DNA of 64,000 nt from Rhododendron vialii (GCF_030253575.1 NC_080563.1:11055001-11119000); one strand, 5' to 3'; positions 36,740 to 49,501 are shown, counted from the first letter of the stretch. Made by a program: numbers and translations. The notes: a model not told the origin generated them from the letters alone.

Positions 36740-37090
36740 CACTCACAACAACCGTGTACAAATCTATTTTGTGTCTGTCTTGGGTCCCACAAAGATGATC
36801 GAAGCCGTTCATTTTGTTCAAAATATATTATTTAGAGTCCTTGCAAAAAATCATTTCAATCCGACACTGTTAAGAGTGTGTACGAATCATCCAACTTTGC
36901 TTCAGAAATTCAGGCCAAATTCTGAAGCAAAGTTGTATGATTCATAAACTCCCTTACCGATATCGGATTGAGATGATTTTTTGCAGAGACCCTAAACAAT
37001 ATGTTTTTGATTAAAATGAGCGACTCTGATAATTATTGTGAGACCCAAAACGGACGCAAAATGAATATATGTGCTGCTGCTGTACGGGGT
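36740..37090. mobile_element. foldback element upstream of the acyltransferase gene
   Basis: TTTTGTGTCTGTCTTGGGTC, GATGATCGAAGCCGTTCATTTT and CTTTGCTTCAGAA pair with TTCTGAAGCAAAG, AAAATGAGCGACTCTGATAATT and GAGACCCAAAACGGACGC. The centre is at about 36908. It ends roughly 70 bp before the TATA box at 37159. Confidence 0.65.
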
Positions 37091-37158
37091 TTGCTTTACC
37101 CCTGGCATTTTTTGCTAAATATCTCATTGCAATTTCGCTCACACGTACGTGTCTTCTC

Positions 37159-37167
37159 TATATAAAT
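37159..37167 (+). promoter_or_regulatory. putative TATA box of the acyltransferase gene
   Basis: TATATAAAT lies 108 bp before the chosen start codon at 37275, consistent with a short leader. Confidence 0.6.
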
Positions 37168-37274
37168 CTACACTTGTGCTTCTACAACGATCTTATTTAT
37201 ATCAATCTCGCAAAACCGATGTTGAGTGGTTGAACTCACAGCCAAGAGAAAGAGACGCAAGCCTCGCCACCACA

Positions 37275-39146
37275 ATGGTACTGGACATTGAATCCACGGC
37301 GTCGGCCATCGGCGTCTCGGTCCCCGTCTTCCGCTTCCTCCTGTGCTTCCTGGCCACGATTCCCGTCAGCTTCCTCTGGCGCCACGTCCCCGGCGGCCCC
37401 CCGGCCAAGCACCTCTACTCCGCCGCCACCGGCGCCGCCCTGTCCTACCTCTCCTTCGGCTTCTCCTCCAATCTCCACTTCCTCGTCCCCATGCTCCTGG
37501 GCTACGCCTCCATGGTCCTCTGCCGCCCTCGGTGCGGCATCATCACGTTCTTCGTCGGATTCGCTTACCTCATTGGCTGGTGCGTTCTCGATTTATTTCA
37601 AATTTCGATCTACAATTGCCTCGTTATTTTGTAATTTCGCAGGGAAAAAAAATTGATCTGCAATATTCTTTATTGGTTTGATTGAATCAAAGGTTTGAAT
37701 TTTAGGCTCGTTGACTTGGTTTGAGAAAAAATAAGAGTCAATTGTCAACTAGTCACGATTGATCGGAATTCAATTACTGGTTTAATTGATTCGAGTGATT
37801 TGGTTCATCTCGGGCATGCACTCGGAACTGACTCAACCGAGTGGTGTCATCGGAATTACTGAACTCGAAAACAGAAAATTACCTATAGATTTTTAGATTT
37901 TAGGAGAGGAAAATGCTAACCACAGTTCATAGGGCGGTATTCAGGCGTTTAAAGTGTGTTGGATTGTGTGAACGATGTGCAAAAATACGAAGTAGTGGAA
38001 TGTGCATCTTAATTCTGGTTTTTGTGGCATTATTTGGACCTTTAGCATGTTTCTTCAGGATTGTTTGGCTGTTAGTTTTGAGACAAAATACTTTTACAAA
38101 AAAGTTCTATAGGTTTGCATATTTTTCCGTCTTTATTCAGTTTTTTTTTTAACATTTTAACAAAAAAAAATACTTTTTGAGTAGAGTTTTTAACAATATT
38201 TTTTTTTCTTTTTTTGAGTAGAGGTATGCTATATGCATCCAAAAAATAAAAAATAAGTAAAAAATTTGATAAAAAATCACTAAAGACGAAAAAACACTCA
38301 TGACAAAATAGTCAAAAATTTTGGGGAGAGATATTTTGAGAGGAGAACGAAACAAGGTTATAATATGTTTTTGTCACTACTAAAAACGTACTGTTATGGA
38401 CCCCCCTTCTGCCTTTAAAATACCGTCACAAACTTAAGAATTCCAAACTAACATTTGGTGTTGCTTTTTATCATTAGTTGAGGTCAATTGCCGAAGCTTC
38501 CTCTGTAAATGTTTTCTTTTTCATTTGAATCTGTAGCAAACTATTGAGGTTTTGATTTATGCATGACTTGAGAAGTTTAAATTATTCTGTTCGATTAACT
38601 GGAAATAGATGTTGGATGGGTTAAATACCAATTTTTTTTTTTTTACAAGGTTACAGAATTTTGAATATTGAAATGTCACAACTGACAAAAAGTTTTAGAG
38701 TCGCCACCTGTCTGGGAATTTGAAAAGTTATCTTAGGCACTAAGCAGAGTCATGGAAGTGGTAGGCTTCACTTTATCAGCTTCTTCTTGATTCAGATTTT
38801 CTTGAAATTTGGATTAAATTGTTATTGATAATGCTTAGAGCAAGTCCAATGGGGGGATGGATAGTCATTTTCCATACCCAAATGCTAAAACCTGGTCTCC
38901 AATGGGGGATGGAAAAGGAGATGCAAAATGACTTTGATGGATATGGGGATGGATATATCCATCCCCAAATGACTATAGTCTATAGCTATAAATGCCACAT
39001 CATCAAACCCAACTGCAATTACCAGAAAATGGACGACCGGAGTTACCTCTATTCGCTGGAAAGTTGGCCGGAATCTGCAAATGTCGCTAGTTTCTGCAAT
39101 CTGTCGCCGAAATTTGCAAATGTTGGTGGTTTCTGCAATCTGTCGC

Positions 39147-39196
<50 letters not shown>

Positions 39197-39274
39197 TCTC
39201 GCCGGTGAGAGAGAGAGATCGACTGGTTTGTTGCCGTGGTGATTTCTAGGGTTTGGTGAAAGAGGGGTTTGCTC

Positions 39275-39327
<53 letters not shown>

Positions 39328-42300
39328 ATGGGAGTTAGGGTTTAGATGTTCTTTACTTTGCCCAGATGAGTTCGAAGAGAGAGAGAGAGACCGACAGAAT
39401 ATAACGTTGGAATTTTTATCCAGTGTGGCACTTTGGGAAACAATCACCTTGTTTGATTCACATCTCAACTAATCTCATTTTCGTCTCTACACGTTTCTCA
39501 ATACATTTTTCTCTCTATCTCTCTCCACTTATTACCACTCATTACATCAAAAATAACTTTCAAAAATGCAAAAAATGCAAACCAAACGAGGTGAATAATA
39601 TTTTCCATCCCTTTGGTTCTATTTTAAAACTCGCCATTGGAGAGGGGTAAGTCATATTTTAGAACTAACTAACTTTTAACAACTTTGTGATACTAAAATA
39701 ACTATCCATCCCCTCATTTTCCATCCCACCATTGGACTTGCTCTTACGAGGGTGAATGGGCTTTTCTCCTTAGAGTGCTATTATGAACAATAGTTCTTCA
39801 TTGAGAGGATTGTATGTGAAGAACGCATGGTTAGTGCGGTTGCTTGATAATTTGATGAATGGGCTTTCAGTTAGTGCAATTGCTTATAATTTAAGGATGG
39901 GCTTTCTTAGTAAAGTGCAACTGTCACGACCCCGAATCTAGGAATTTGTTGAGTCATCGTGACCAATCGATGAGTACTCATGCTCATCCAGGCCTCTTTT
40001 CAAAAATAAATTTGGAGACAATGACATAACTAAAACACTTTAAAGCTTTTATTACAAAACCAAAGTATTCTTAAAAGAGAGCATTTTTACAACATTTACA
40101 CACAAAAAACAACAGGCATGTCCTGGGGCAGCAGCAACTCCATTCATATTCCTCATTATCTGTGCAAAAATATTGATTCTCATAAATAAGTCGAATGCTC
40201 GTGTGAGATACAAATACTAAAGTTACACGTTTTTACCCTGGAAACAGTTCATAACATAAATGCTTGCATAATCTGAAGTAAATAATCTCATGATGTATCA
40301 TTGAACAACTTAATCTTTTTGTAGGGAAGCGACCTCTCTTCCTGTGTGAAATGTGTGAAATGATCAAGTCACTGGCCGCTAGCGCCACATTCTTTCTGTC
40401 CGTATAACTCCCCTCTATGTTATGGTATCTTTTAGACCGTCCCCCAAACTCGGGATAACTGTCTTGATGCATCAATAGACCATCACCTTTGTCTGGCCAA
40501 TAATATTTTCTAAGCTTAACTTTATAATGTCATCTCCTTTGTCTGCGTGTTTCTAGTCTTTAACATGAAAACTTTATCGTATCTTTTCCGTGGCAATTTT
40601 TAAATAAACTCATAAGCTTTTTTGAACATACAAACACTATGTAGCACCGACACTTCAAAAGGGCACCGTGTACATGTATTGGACACGGGGACACGGCGGG
40701 GACACGCCTAAATAAACTCATAGTCTTTAACATGAAAACTTTATCGTATCTTTTCCATGGCAATTTTTAAATAAACTCATAAGCTTTTTTGAACATACAA
40801 ACACTATGTAGCACCGACACTTCAAAAGGGCACCGTGTACACGTATTGGACACGGGGACACGCCTAAATACATATTGGACACGCCACGTGGCGTGTCCAA
40901 TAATTTTTATTATTTTTTGATGGGGGGACACAGCTGGGGACACGCCGGGGACACGGCTGAGGGTCAAAATGTAATATATATTTTTAATTTTGAGGGGTTA
41001 ATATGAAATTATTCAAAAATATTTGGGTTAAATTGTAATTATGCCTTTATTTGGACCATGGTAATCTTATACATTCATATAGGACATGTCTTCATCAACA
41101 GTGGAAGAAAAGAAAAAATATATGTATATATGTATTTATATATATATATATATTTATTTATTTATACACGTGGTGTGTCCCCCGCCGTATCCGTATTCCC
41201 ATTTTTTTAAAATTGCCGTGTCCCGTGTCCGTGTCCGTGCTACATAGTACAAACATACTAGTTTCATTAAAAGCATATAACTAAGGTATAAGTATCACAC
41301 CTTGGACTTCTTGTGAGCTTAGTGGAGTCTTGACTCGTACCCTTGTTAAACTCCGGACAACATAGTGGTTGCTCGGCGATGGAAAAAGTGGTACACGGCT
41401 TGACTAGAGCATTACTTCTTTTCTTCTTTTTTTTGCTAGCACTAACCCTATACTAATCTAATACTAACACTGACTTAACATTTCCCTCTTTTTTCCATTC
41501 ACAAGGAGTAGTATGTGGTAGCACATGCTATTTTTGGCCCATGCAATGAGAATAGAACTCCTATTTATAGGCTTTCCATATTTACATAACCTTGACACCT
41601 AATTTACCCAACTGTCATGCAAGCATGATGTGTCATTCTTTTAAGGATGGTGTAGGCAACTATAAAAATGACTTGGCTAAGCTATACTTATTATGTGGCT
41701 TGCCTATAACCATGAGGTGGATAATCCATAAGCATGATGTGGCAAGTTCTTCTTTCTTTTTTTTTCCTAGAAAGCAGTAGAAATTTATTTTCCTTTCTTT
41801 TTGTAAGCTATTACATATTTTCCATTTTTACTTATAAAAACAATAACATTTTTCACTTTCTACGTGAAGTGTCTAATTATTTTGGTACGCATACGCCGTA
41901 TAGATGTTCCAATTTTCATTCCAGAAATAAAACTAAAAATTCTAACAAGCCGGTCTAAACCTTGTCTTTACATTTTCTTTTTTTATACATTTTGCGTAGG
42001 AATTTAGGGTCGGGGTTTTACAGCAGCCGCGGGTAGTCGTTTTCTTCACTGTATGGAATTTAGGCAACGAACAACGTGAACTCTTAAGGCAGTCATTGGC
42101 ATTTTTTATACTTCCATTCAATTTTTGTCATAAGTTGATTACTTCCTTTCTGATATGCTATAAGTCCATAAGAGTAGCTCTATTTGTTACATATTTCCCA
42201 CGTACACGTAGAAACTTCTTGAAAACCTATAATTTTTGTGGATGCGATTCAAAATTTTGACTGTCTAAGTATGTGTGTAGCCATGTATACTACATGAGTG

Positions 42301-45300
42301 GAGATGCTTGGAAGGAAGGCGGTATTGATGCTACTGGTAAGCACCATCTCAAACTTTCTATGTGCCTTATTTTCTGTCTTTCAAGATGTTACGGCATTGA
42401 ATCCGAGAATTTCTCCTGTTGACCGACTTTTAACCTTTCATGAATTCAATATTATTGGAAAATCAAAAGTGAAAGGCTTCAAAGTGCATATTCGTATGTG
42501 TTTAACCTTCTCAAGCTATGACTGACAAATCCTGCAAAGCTTTTATTTTATGTTCTCTCTGTTGGCTTGCAACAGCCAAAGATTGAATCAAATAGATGTG
42601 GAAGAGACATCTGAATGCGAGAGTTAAGGTTTTGGTTCACTCTATTTTAGATGGCCTTGTTAGATTGATGTGGTGGAGAGAGTGAGTGAGTGGAAAGCTG
42701 AGAGCTTGGTCTTCTTTCTGAAGTATGGGAACATTCCTGACACCATGAAAGATTGATATGAACTCTGAAGGAAGACAACTTAGTTGAATGCATAGCCTTC
42801 GATTGTATCACCCATCAAAACTTGGGGCTTGTTTTACTCACGTATTATAGCATGGGAGCATTGTACACATGGAGTGGGGCCCACACTTCCACCATTTGGA
42901 TGCATCAAGTTGCTTTGTGACTCCTGGTTGGATTGTGGAAAAGATGAGTAAAAGTTTGTTCGTGTAAGGTAGAAAAAAAAATATATGTTGAAGATTAGCA
43001 ACTTAAAATTTGCAAGGACATGGTGAATATAGACCTACTTCCTATAGGTTTGTCAGAGGTAGGCTAGTTGTGTGCTTTGCTGTTGACGCAGCCAGCTTAC
43101 TCAGCTGTCTTTTTAAGTGCGCAGTGTAGGGAAGTGTAATGAGCTTCATTGTAATGTCTAAGTTTTGGTCATAATTGGAACATATCTAACCGCTTAGCGA
43201 ATACAAAAATGTCTGTTGGATTGTGAAACGACAAAATCACAGGATATTGGATACATCAGGATGTGTAGTACTTCCGAATAATTGAATTGCTTCAGTATTC
43301 AGTAACAAGAGCATATGAATATCAATACCTTTCCTTTTCCATGTTAAAGAGTTTGTTCTTTGCGACCTTTGTTGTTTCAATTCTCCTATGCTAAGTGTCC
43401 TCACTTCATAAAAGTTGTTTATTGTGGGGAAAACTTAATAGTTTGCCTCTTTTACCCACCATATGACGTCTCTAGGCAAAACCATGTGAAGGTCCTTTTT
43501 CACTTTGTTTGGTTTGTGGCATTGTTTATTGGAGTTCCGCTGACTACTGAGCCTTGATTCAAAAAAAATATTCCGTACCCAATCTGTTTTGAATTCTATA
43601 TTAGAACACTTTGAGGTGCACACCGGAATTGGATGCTGGACTTCAAATTAGTTCTTGGATGGGGCACGACTCCCATGGACACCATCCCTGCAGAATGGAA
43701 AGAAGGCAATCTGGCACTACCTGCCTCAATAGTATCAGACTTGTTTTAATTTGAAATGGCTTCCTAATCGGCTCTTCTCTAATAATTTCTGTAGCGAAAG
43801 TGATATAAATGTTTCGTTTGAGTAGTATATAATGTTCCTTTGGTTTTGTTTCTTCCTGTCAAAGTAGAGCAATTCTGGTAGAGAAAGAGAATGTGTCAAG
43901 GTAGATATGTTTCTTTCATAACCGATAAGGGAGATATGTTCCTTTCATAACTGAGAACCTGTTCTAGGCAAGGCCCTTAGGACCCACCCACCCAATTTCG
44001 AGGTTCCTGCTACACTAACCACTTGAACTGGACAAACGACGGGATTTGAATCCAAGTTGTATTGTGGTGAGCAATGAGCATACCTTACCAACTTTTTTTT
44101 TTTTGCACAGCACACACCTTACCAACTTGGATGGTATTTTGTAACGACACCTATGTATTACTTCAAAACTCGAAAGTATTGACATAATTCCAAAACTATC
44201 CCAGAAATTGTTGACCTTCCCCTCTTCAAGCGTTTAATGAACCCCAAAACTTTCTTTTTACACAGTGAGAGTTTCTGTTTGGTGTTTAAAATATTAGTAG
44301 TTTATGTGACAACAGTATTCTCATGACCATTAACAGAACAAGATTTCTTTAAAAACTATTTCAGATTTGTTCTGAACTTGTGATCATCCAAGGAATGGCC
44401 GTATTACTTTTTAAATCACTGATGTGATTACTTCATTGCATAAATTTTATGCCATTTGGTTATTCTAACCCAATTGTGTAATCTTTTCCTGGCAAACAGG
44501 TGCCTTAATGGTGTTAGTACTGAAAGTCATTTCATGTGCTATGAATTACAATGACGGGTTACTGAAAGAAGAAGACTTGCGTGAGGCACAGAAGAAAAAT
44601 CGGTTGCTTAAGTTGCCCTCTTTAGTTGAGTACATTGGTTACTGCCTCTGCTGTGGAAGTCACTTTGCTGGACCAGTTTATGAAATGAAGGATTATCTCG
44701 ACTGTACAGAAAAGAAGGGGGTGAGTCAACTACGTTATTGTAGCATATCTATGTAGTGTTTGCTATTCTTTCTCAGTGAGACTAATTTGTGCTTAGGTTT
44801 TAATATTATCTTTCTTAGATATGGGCACATTCTGGGAAAGGACCGTCACCATCACCTTATGGGGCAACAATCAGAGCTCTTATCCAAGCTGCTTTTTGTA
44901 TGGGGTTGTACTTGTACTTGGTACCTCAGTTTCCTCTGTCCCGGTTTACGGAACCTCTATACCAAGAATACGGTTTCTGGACGCGGTTGGGTTACCAATA
45001 CATGGCTGGCTTTACAGCACGGTGGAAGTATTACTTCATTTGGTCAATCTCAGAAGCTTCTATCATCATTTCTGGCCTGGGGTTCAGTGGTTGGACAGAT
45101 TCTTCTCCACCAAAACCACGATGGGACCGTGCAAAGAATGTAGATATTTTGTGTGTTGAGTTCGCAAAGACTGCAGCTCAGATACCACTTGCGTGGAACA
45201 TTCAAGTCAGCACCTGGCTACGTTATTGTAAGTTTTCACTTTTCATTGCTTGTTTGGGCTATTCCACGTAGCTTTGCTTTTGTTTGCTCCGTCAGCAGAT

Positions 45301-47316
45301 CATGAATACATGTGAATATCTCACTCTGAACATTGATTTTTCCAAGCACACTGCGAGAAAAACCATAGCTGCGAGTGGAAAGAACTAGCCCTAAATAACT
45401 AGGGTGAAGGCAGGAAAAGAGTCATGTGTGTCGTTTGTTCGGGTGAAATACAGTGTATCGTATGGATGTGAATGGATTTCATCTGCAGTACGAGTATAAC
45501 CTATTTATTGCTACACTTGACCTGCATGGAGAAAAGTAACATAATTAATTCCATCATTTTTCTTGGCTTTAGAAATCCTAGTACTTGTAATTGAGTTTGT
45601 TATAGTTCTACTGTTATCTTGTCTTACTGGATCATTATTCTATTTGTTTCGAACTTCAAACCTATATGACCCACGATTCCTGCATCTTTATAGGTTATAA
45701 GCATTCTCATTTATCCATATGATATCATAATCCTGGCAGTGGCCAATTTCCCTGGTGTTTACTATAATTAACAAAATGCCATTGTGCGAACATCTTTGTT
45801 TCACAATAGAGTGTGACATTAAGAATATCTCCTCGAGCAATTTTGGTTCACCATGCATTATGAAATTAAGGATATCCCTGAAAGTGCGAAGTACAGAAGA
45901 CAATGATGGTTCAACAATAATCATGAGCATTATCAAAGAAACATTTGATAATTCTGAAGTTAGTTGATTTCTTCTCATTTCGCCAATACATTTTACTTTT
46001 CTATCTTATCATGCTTCAGGCTTTGGGGTGGATATTGCACATGTTCCTTCAGTTTTCAATTGAACATCCAAGGGGTTTGCGTTAACATGTTGATGTGGTA
46101 GATCTGTAATATTAGGAGGTCGTGAAAGTTGTGATGGGTTGGAGTTCATTGAGTAGCATTAGTTCCTTATATAAGTGGATTCATGATAAAATGCATATTT
46201 AATGGTTGAAGTGATACTTGTATAGTTGTATCTATATATCTAATCTCTAATACATTGCTGTTCTTCCAGATGTTTATGACAGGCTCATTCAGAAGGGGAA
46301 GAAACCTGGTTTCTTTCAGTTGTTGGCTACCCAGACTGTCAGTGCTGTTTGGCATGTGAGATTCCATTTTAATATATGCTATTCAAAAGAAAGCTCCGTT
46401 AATCTATCAAGAAAGTAAAATATAATGGTACAGTGAATGAAGCAATCAATCTCCCTAGAATTGGTTTGCGGACATGTCCATTTGTTGGATTACAATCCCT
46501 ATGGCTAGGTGGAGTTTGGTTCTCCCATAACTCTATAAGCACAAGGGACATGAATGTGTCTTTTGTTTGCCTTTGGGGGAGAAAAACAAACTAAAAAAAT
46601 AGAAGTTCTAATGATGGTGTCGTCACCATTATTTGACATGATTCACTAAGCAGTAAGCACCTCTTTTTTGTTTTCTCTTGAGAATCTTCCTTTTCTCACC
46701 GGGAAAGAAAAGGTCATTTGGGCATTTACTTGTCTTCAAAGCTAGTTCTAAATGACTTAATTTCTTGTTCAAATGGCCTCATCATGCTGTGCAGGGTTTA
46801 TATCCCGGGTACCTCATATTCTTTGTGCAGTCGGCACTGATGATTGCTGGTTCAAGAGGTGAGAATCAGGCTATGCTTTTTTGTTGTTATACTTTTTTCA
46901 GATGCTTAAAGTCAAATGTTTCATTGATTGTCTAAAACATATTGTTGGTCCATGAGCAGTTATTTATAGATGGCAGCAAGCTGTTCCTCCTAAAATGGAT
47001 CGGGTGAAGAAAGTATTCGTTTTTTTGAACTTTGCTTACACAGTTCTGGTGTTGAACTACTCCTGCGTTGGTTTCATGGTACTGTCCTTTACCTTTATTT
47101 CCCTTCTTTCTTCTCCCCAAGCTAAAATCTTGCCAAAACAGATGTTTATTGTTTTTTCTGCTCTTAATTCCACAGGTACTAAGCTTGCATGAAACACTTG
47201 TTGCATATGGGAGTGTGAATTTCATTGGAACCATTGTTCCCATAGTTGTTATCCTCCTTGGTTACGTAATTAAACCAGCAAGGCCGTCCAGATCTAAAGC
47301 TAGGAAAGAACAGTGA
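37275..47316 (+). CDS. LPLAT1: MBOAT lysophospholipid acyltransferase (LPLAT/LPCAT type)
   Basis: Exons 37275-37579, 42281-42336, 44500-44720, 44819-45227, 46270-46355, 46795-46858, 46960-47078 and 47176-47316 join in frame to 466 aa, the usual length for plant LPLAT1/2. Several hydrophobic segments mark a multipass ER membrane protein. Family blocks include SYLSFGFSSNLHFLVP, GIITFFVGFAYLIG, MNYNDGLLKEEDLREAQKKN, YCLCCGSHFAGPVYEMKDYL, YMAGFTARWKYYFIWSISEA and SGLGFSGWTD. The MBOAT catalytic residues fit Asn321 (WNIQVSTWL) and His359 (VWHGLYPGY). The enzyme re-acylates lysophospholipids with acyl-CoA in the Lands cycle. The tail RKEQ resembles a KKXX-type ER signal. An open frame extends 42 codons upstream, but ACAATGG at 37275 fits homolog starts. 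Intron 1 is 4.7 kb and full of transposons. Confidence 0.95.
39148..39330. repeat. two GA microsatellites
   Basis: Long (GA)n runs at 39151-39195 and 39279-39325, inside the 906-bp element. Confidence 0.9.
39445..39593. mobile_element. 149-bp MITE nested in the 906-bp element
   Basis: CACCTTGTTTGATTCACATC on the left and, from the right, CACCTCGTTTGGTTTGCAT are its ends, with AAT on both sides (39442-39444 and 39594-39596). The interior shares CTCTCTCCAC..CTCATTACATCAAAAATAACTTTC with the copy at 31387-31516. Confidence 0.75.
39922..42022 (+). mobile_element. probable solo LTR (2.1 kb) in intron 1 of the acyltransferase gene
   Basis: The segment starts TGTCACGACCCCGAATCTAGG and ends TTTAGGGTCGGGGTTTTACA, so it has TG...CA ends and imperfect inverted termini. 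It is flanked by GCAAC (39917-39921) and GCAGC (42023-42027), a 5-bp target duplication with one change. A TATTTATAGG motif (41571-41580) could be an LTR promoter. No gag or pol frame is visible, which fits a solo LTR. A non-autonomous DNA element is the alternative. Confidence 0.55.
40555..40880. repeat. 167-bp direct tandem duplication
   Basis: AGTCTTTAACATGAAAACTT at 40555 recurs at 40722, and the following text (TAAATAAACTCATAAGC, ACATACAAACACTATGTAGC, CACCGACACTTCAAAAGG) recurs with the same 167-bp offset and only a few changes. Clusters of GGACACGGGGACACG occur around it. It lies inside the candidate LTR. Confidence 0.85.
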
Positions 47317-48447
47317 GTAGAAACCACCGTTTTAGCTTCTCATTGGAATGGCCAGAATGAAATTAGCAAAAAGAGAGGGCTTTGCTATCTTTTTTTGAAC
47401 GGCGAGGGCTTTGCTATCTGCTGTATCTACTTGTTCTTTTCGTAACTTGTAACATTCGTCCTGATCTCCAGAATTTTTATGAACCTGTTTGCGTTTAATC
47501 TGATGCTAAAGCTTTCATTTGAATCGTCATGACTTACTCCCCAAATCTTTAGATAAATGTCGACTGCAAACAAAATTTCCCCCCCCTTTTACTGCCCTCC
47601 CCCCTTCTTGTACGCACACAAATACTCAAACATCTCTCCATTAACCCCCCCCCCCCTCTCTTATTCTGAGTGGTTATCCAAAAGAAAAACAACATAGATT
47701 GCTAAATTAAAACGCAATGCAAATATCTGTCATGTTTTTGTTTGTGTTCTTTCTTCACTCACAAAGAATGATGGTAGTTTCGATGGTAACATGTACAACT
47801 GGTTCGGTGGATAAGTACTTGGAGTTCCTCTCTCCGTGCTTGGCTTCAAGGCTCCATAGCTGCTTTGGCGGGGCTAACATACTCTTCAGTGCTCATAGGA
47901 TGTGGTGGGACTTTTGCTTCGGTCCCGAATACGTGGAGTCATTTTTGTCTACCGATTTTTTTTTTTCCGGGGTGTGTTTGTGTGCTGATATTTCAACATT
48001 TGGATTCATCTTTGAGCTGAGGATAAAGGGTGGCAATGACATGGAGGTTCTAGTGTAGGGCCTTGAGTCCCAGTCTGTGACTGATTGTCCTCAAATGTGC
48101 TTTCAAAGAGGCAGCTGGAATGCCTGGCTCTTTGACCAATTTTGTGAATTTCCTGAAACCCTGCTTCCTAGTGATGAACTGTCCTTAACCCCACTCCCTC
48201 TTCACAACACATGTTTTTAACATATATCTGCTTATGGTGCTGATATATTTGCCATATAAAATAAGGCTGGGAAAGTTGGAAACATGTTCTTCCTCGTGCT
48301 CTGTTATGGCGCTGTGTGTTATTTTGCTGCTGCTGTCCCAATCTTCTACAATCATTTTTTCTTTTTGAACTGATCTACAATCATATGGTCCCCAAGTGAC
48401 TGCGCAAGGGCAAGCATCCGTCCTTATCAATCTCAGTCATCTTAGGC
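47317..48447 (+). other. 3' region of the acyltransferase gene
   Basis: Probable 3' untranslated region and downstream flank, with C runs at 47580-47586 and 47646-47656. Open frames here show no domain. Confidence 0.5.
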
Positions 48448-48810
48448 AGCGTTTGATTCGCGGATAAGGCGCGCTGGGGATAGGACTTATTGCGCCTAAT
48501 ACTATGTTATCCCATGTTTGGTTCCTGGCAGGGTTGTCGGGATTAACAATCGTGGGATTAATATTGTCCCAATATGTGGGGTACTATGGGATTATGCATG
48601 ATTAAGGAGAGCCAGCTATGAAAAATTACAGGAATACCCTCGGATGTTCCCTTGACAAGTAGACTTGGAAAATTACAAAAATACGCTGCAGAGATTACAA
48701 GAATGCCCTCTCTTTTGGAGGTAATCCTGCTTCAGTCAAACATGGAATTGTACAGAATTAGTATTGGGACAAATAGTCCAGGGACTACAAATACCGCGAC
48801 CGTTAACCCT
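48448..48810. mobile_element. truncated MITE-like fragment
   Basis: Starts GGCAGCGTTTGATTCGCGGATAAGG, a typical terminal sequence, and includes TGTTATCCCATGTTTGG and CGGGATTAACAATC. The matching right end is not found, so it is truncated or the boundary is wrong. Confidence 0.4.
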
Positions 48811-49090
48811 GTTGGAGTATCTAAATTGCATTTGTGCTGCGAAGAACATCTTACATTTATAATTGAATGGTGATTGGGGTTTGATGGTTTCTGAATTGTT
48901 CACATTTTCTACCCAAAAGAATCAGTTTTGTGAATGGGTTGATGCAGAACAATCAAGATGAACCCTGCAAAATATACTAATACTACGTATTAGTTATCAA
49001 TTCGGCTGTAGGCTCTCTCATTTTTCACTTCTATTATAGATAGCTTTTGTCCTTTTTTACTTTTTTATACACTGACTAATACTAATAAAA

Positions 49091-49501
49091 GCTGCACCGA
49101 CGGTTTCCGTAGGAAAACCGTACCGATGGCCACCGGATGGCCGATCCGAGCCGTCCAAAAATTTTAAAAAACAAACCGAGGGGCCCAACGCGGGAATCAA
49201 CGGCATCCGAGGTGTGTAAGGTACTTGATCCGAGCACCCTTTTTTCGTGTATATATGTATAATATACATATATACACGAAAAAAGGGTGCTCGGATCATT
49301 ATACATATATACACGAAAAAAGGGTGCTCGGATCAAGTACCTTACACACCTCGGATGCCGTTGATTCCCGCGTTGGGCCCCTCGGTTTGTTTTTTAAAAT
49401 TTTTGGACGGCTCGGATCGGCCGTCCGGTGGCCGGAAACGGCCGTGCGCGGCGGTCGGTACGGTTTCCCTACACTTTGGTCGGTACACATAGGATTTCTG
49501 G
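49091..49501. mobile_element. stand-alone GC-rich foldback with 10-bp flanking repeats
   Basis: The arms contain ATGGCCGATCCGAGCCGTCC and its complement GGACGGCTCGGATCGGCCG, and also GAGGTGTGTAAGGTACTTGA with its complement, around a central pair of GGGTGCTCGGATCA units separated by ATATACATATATACACG. ACTAATAAAA flanks both sides (49081-49090 and 49502-49511), suggesting a 9-10 bp target duplication as made by Mutator-like enzymes. It is the same core as in the elements at 2594 and 57373. Confidence 0.7.

Larger units (their letters stand above)
38838..39743. mobile_element. 906-bp PIF-like foldback with TTA target duplication, in intron 1
   Basis: Ends GAGCAAGTCCAATGG and CCATTGGACTTGCTC are exact complements, flanked by TTA on both sides (38835-38837 and 39744-39746). 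Subterminal arms carry GGGATGGATAGTCATTTT and ACTATCCATCCCC. Inside are two (GA)n tracts and a complete second MITE (39445-39593). No coding capacity. Confidence 0.8.

Noticed and set aside
37202-37478. Minus-strand open frames opposite acyltransferase exon 1
   Set aside because: They are by-products of the GC-rich exon; the plus strand matches a known family in frame and with splice sites.
40555-40880. CRISPR-like spaced repeats
   Set aside because: Only two long direct copies with no spacers; a plant tandem duplication.
44760-45159. Overlapping open frames in acyltransferase exon 4
   Set aside because: Only one frame continues the MBOAT protein across both splice sites; the others are shadows.
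47717-48058. Small protein gene after the acyltransferase
   Set aside because: No domain, no start context, and it lies where the 3' untranslated region is expected.
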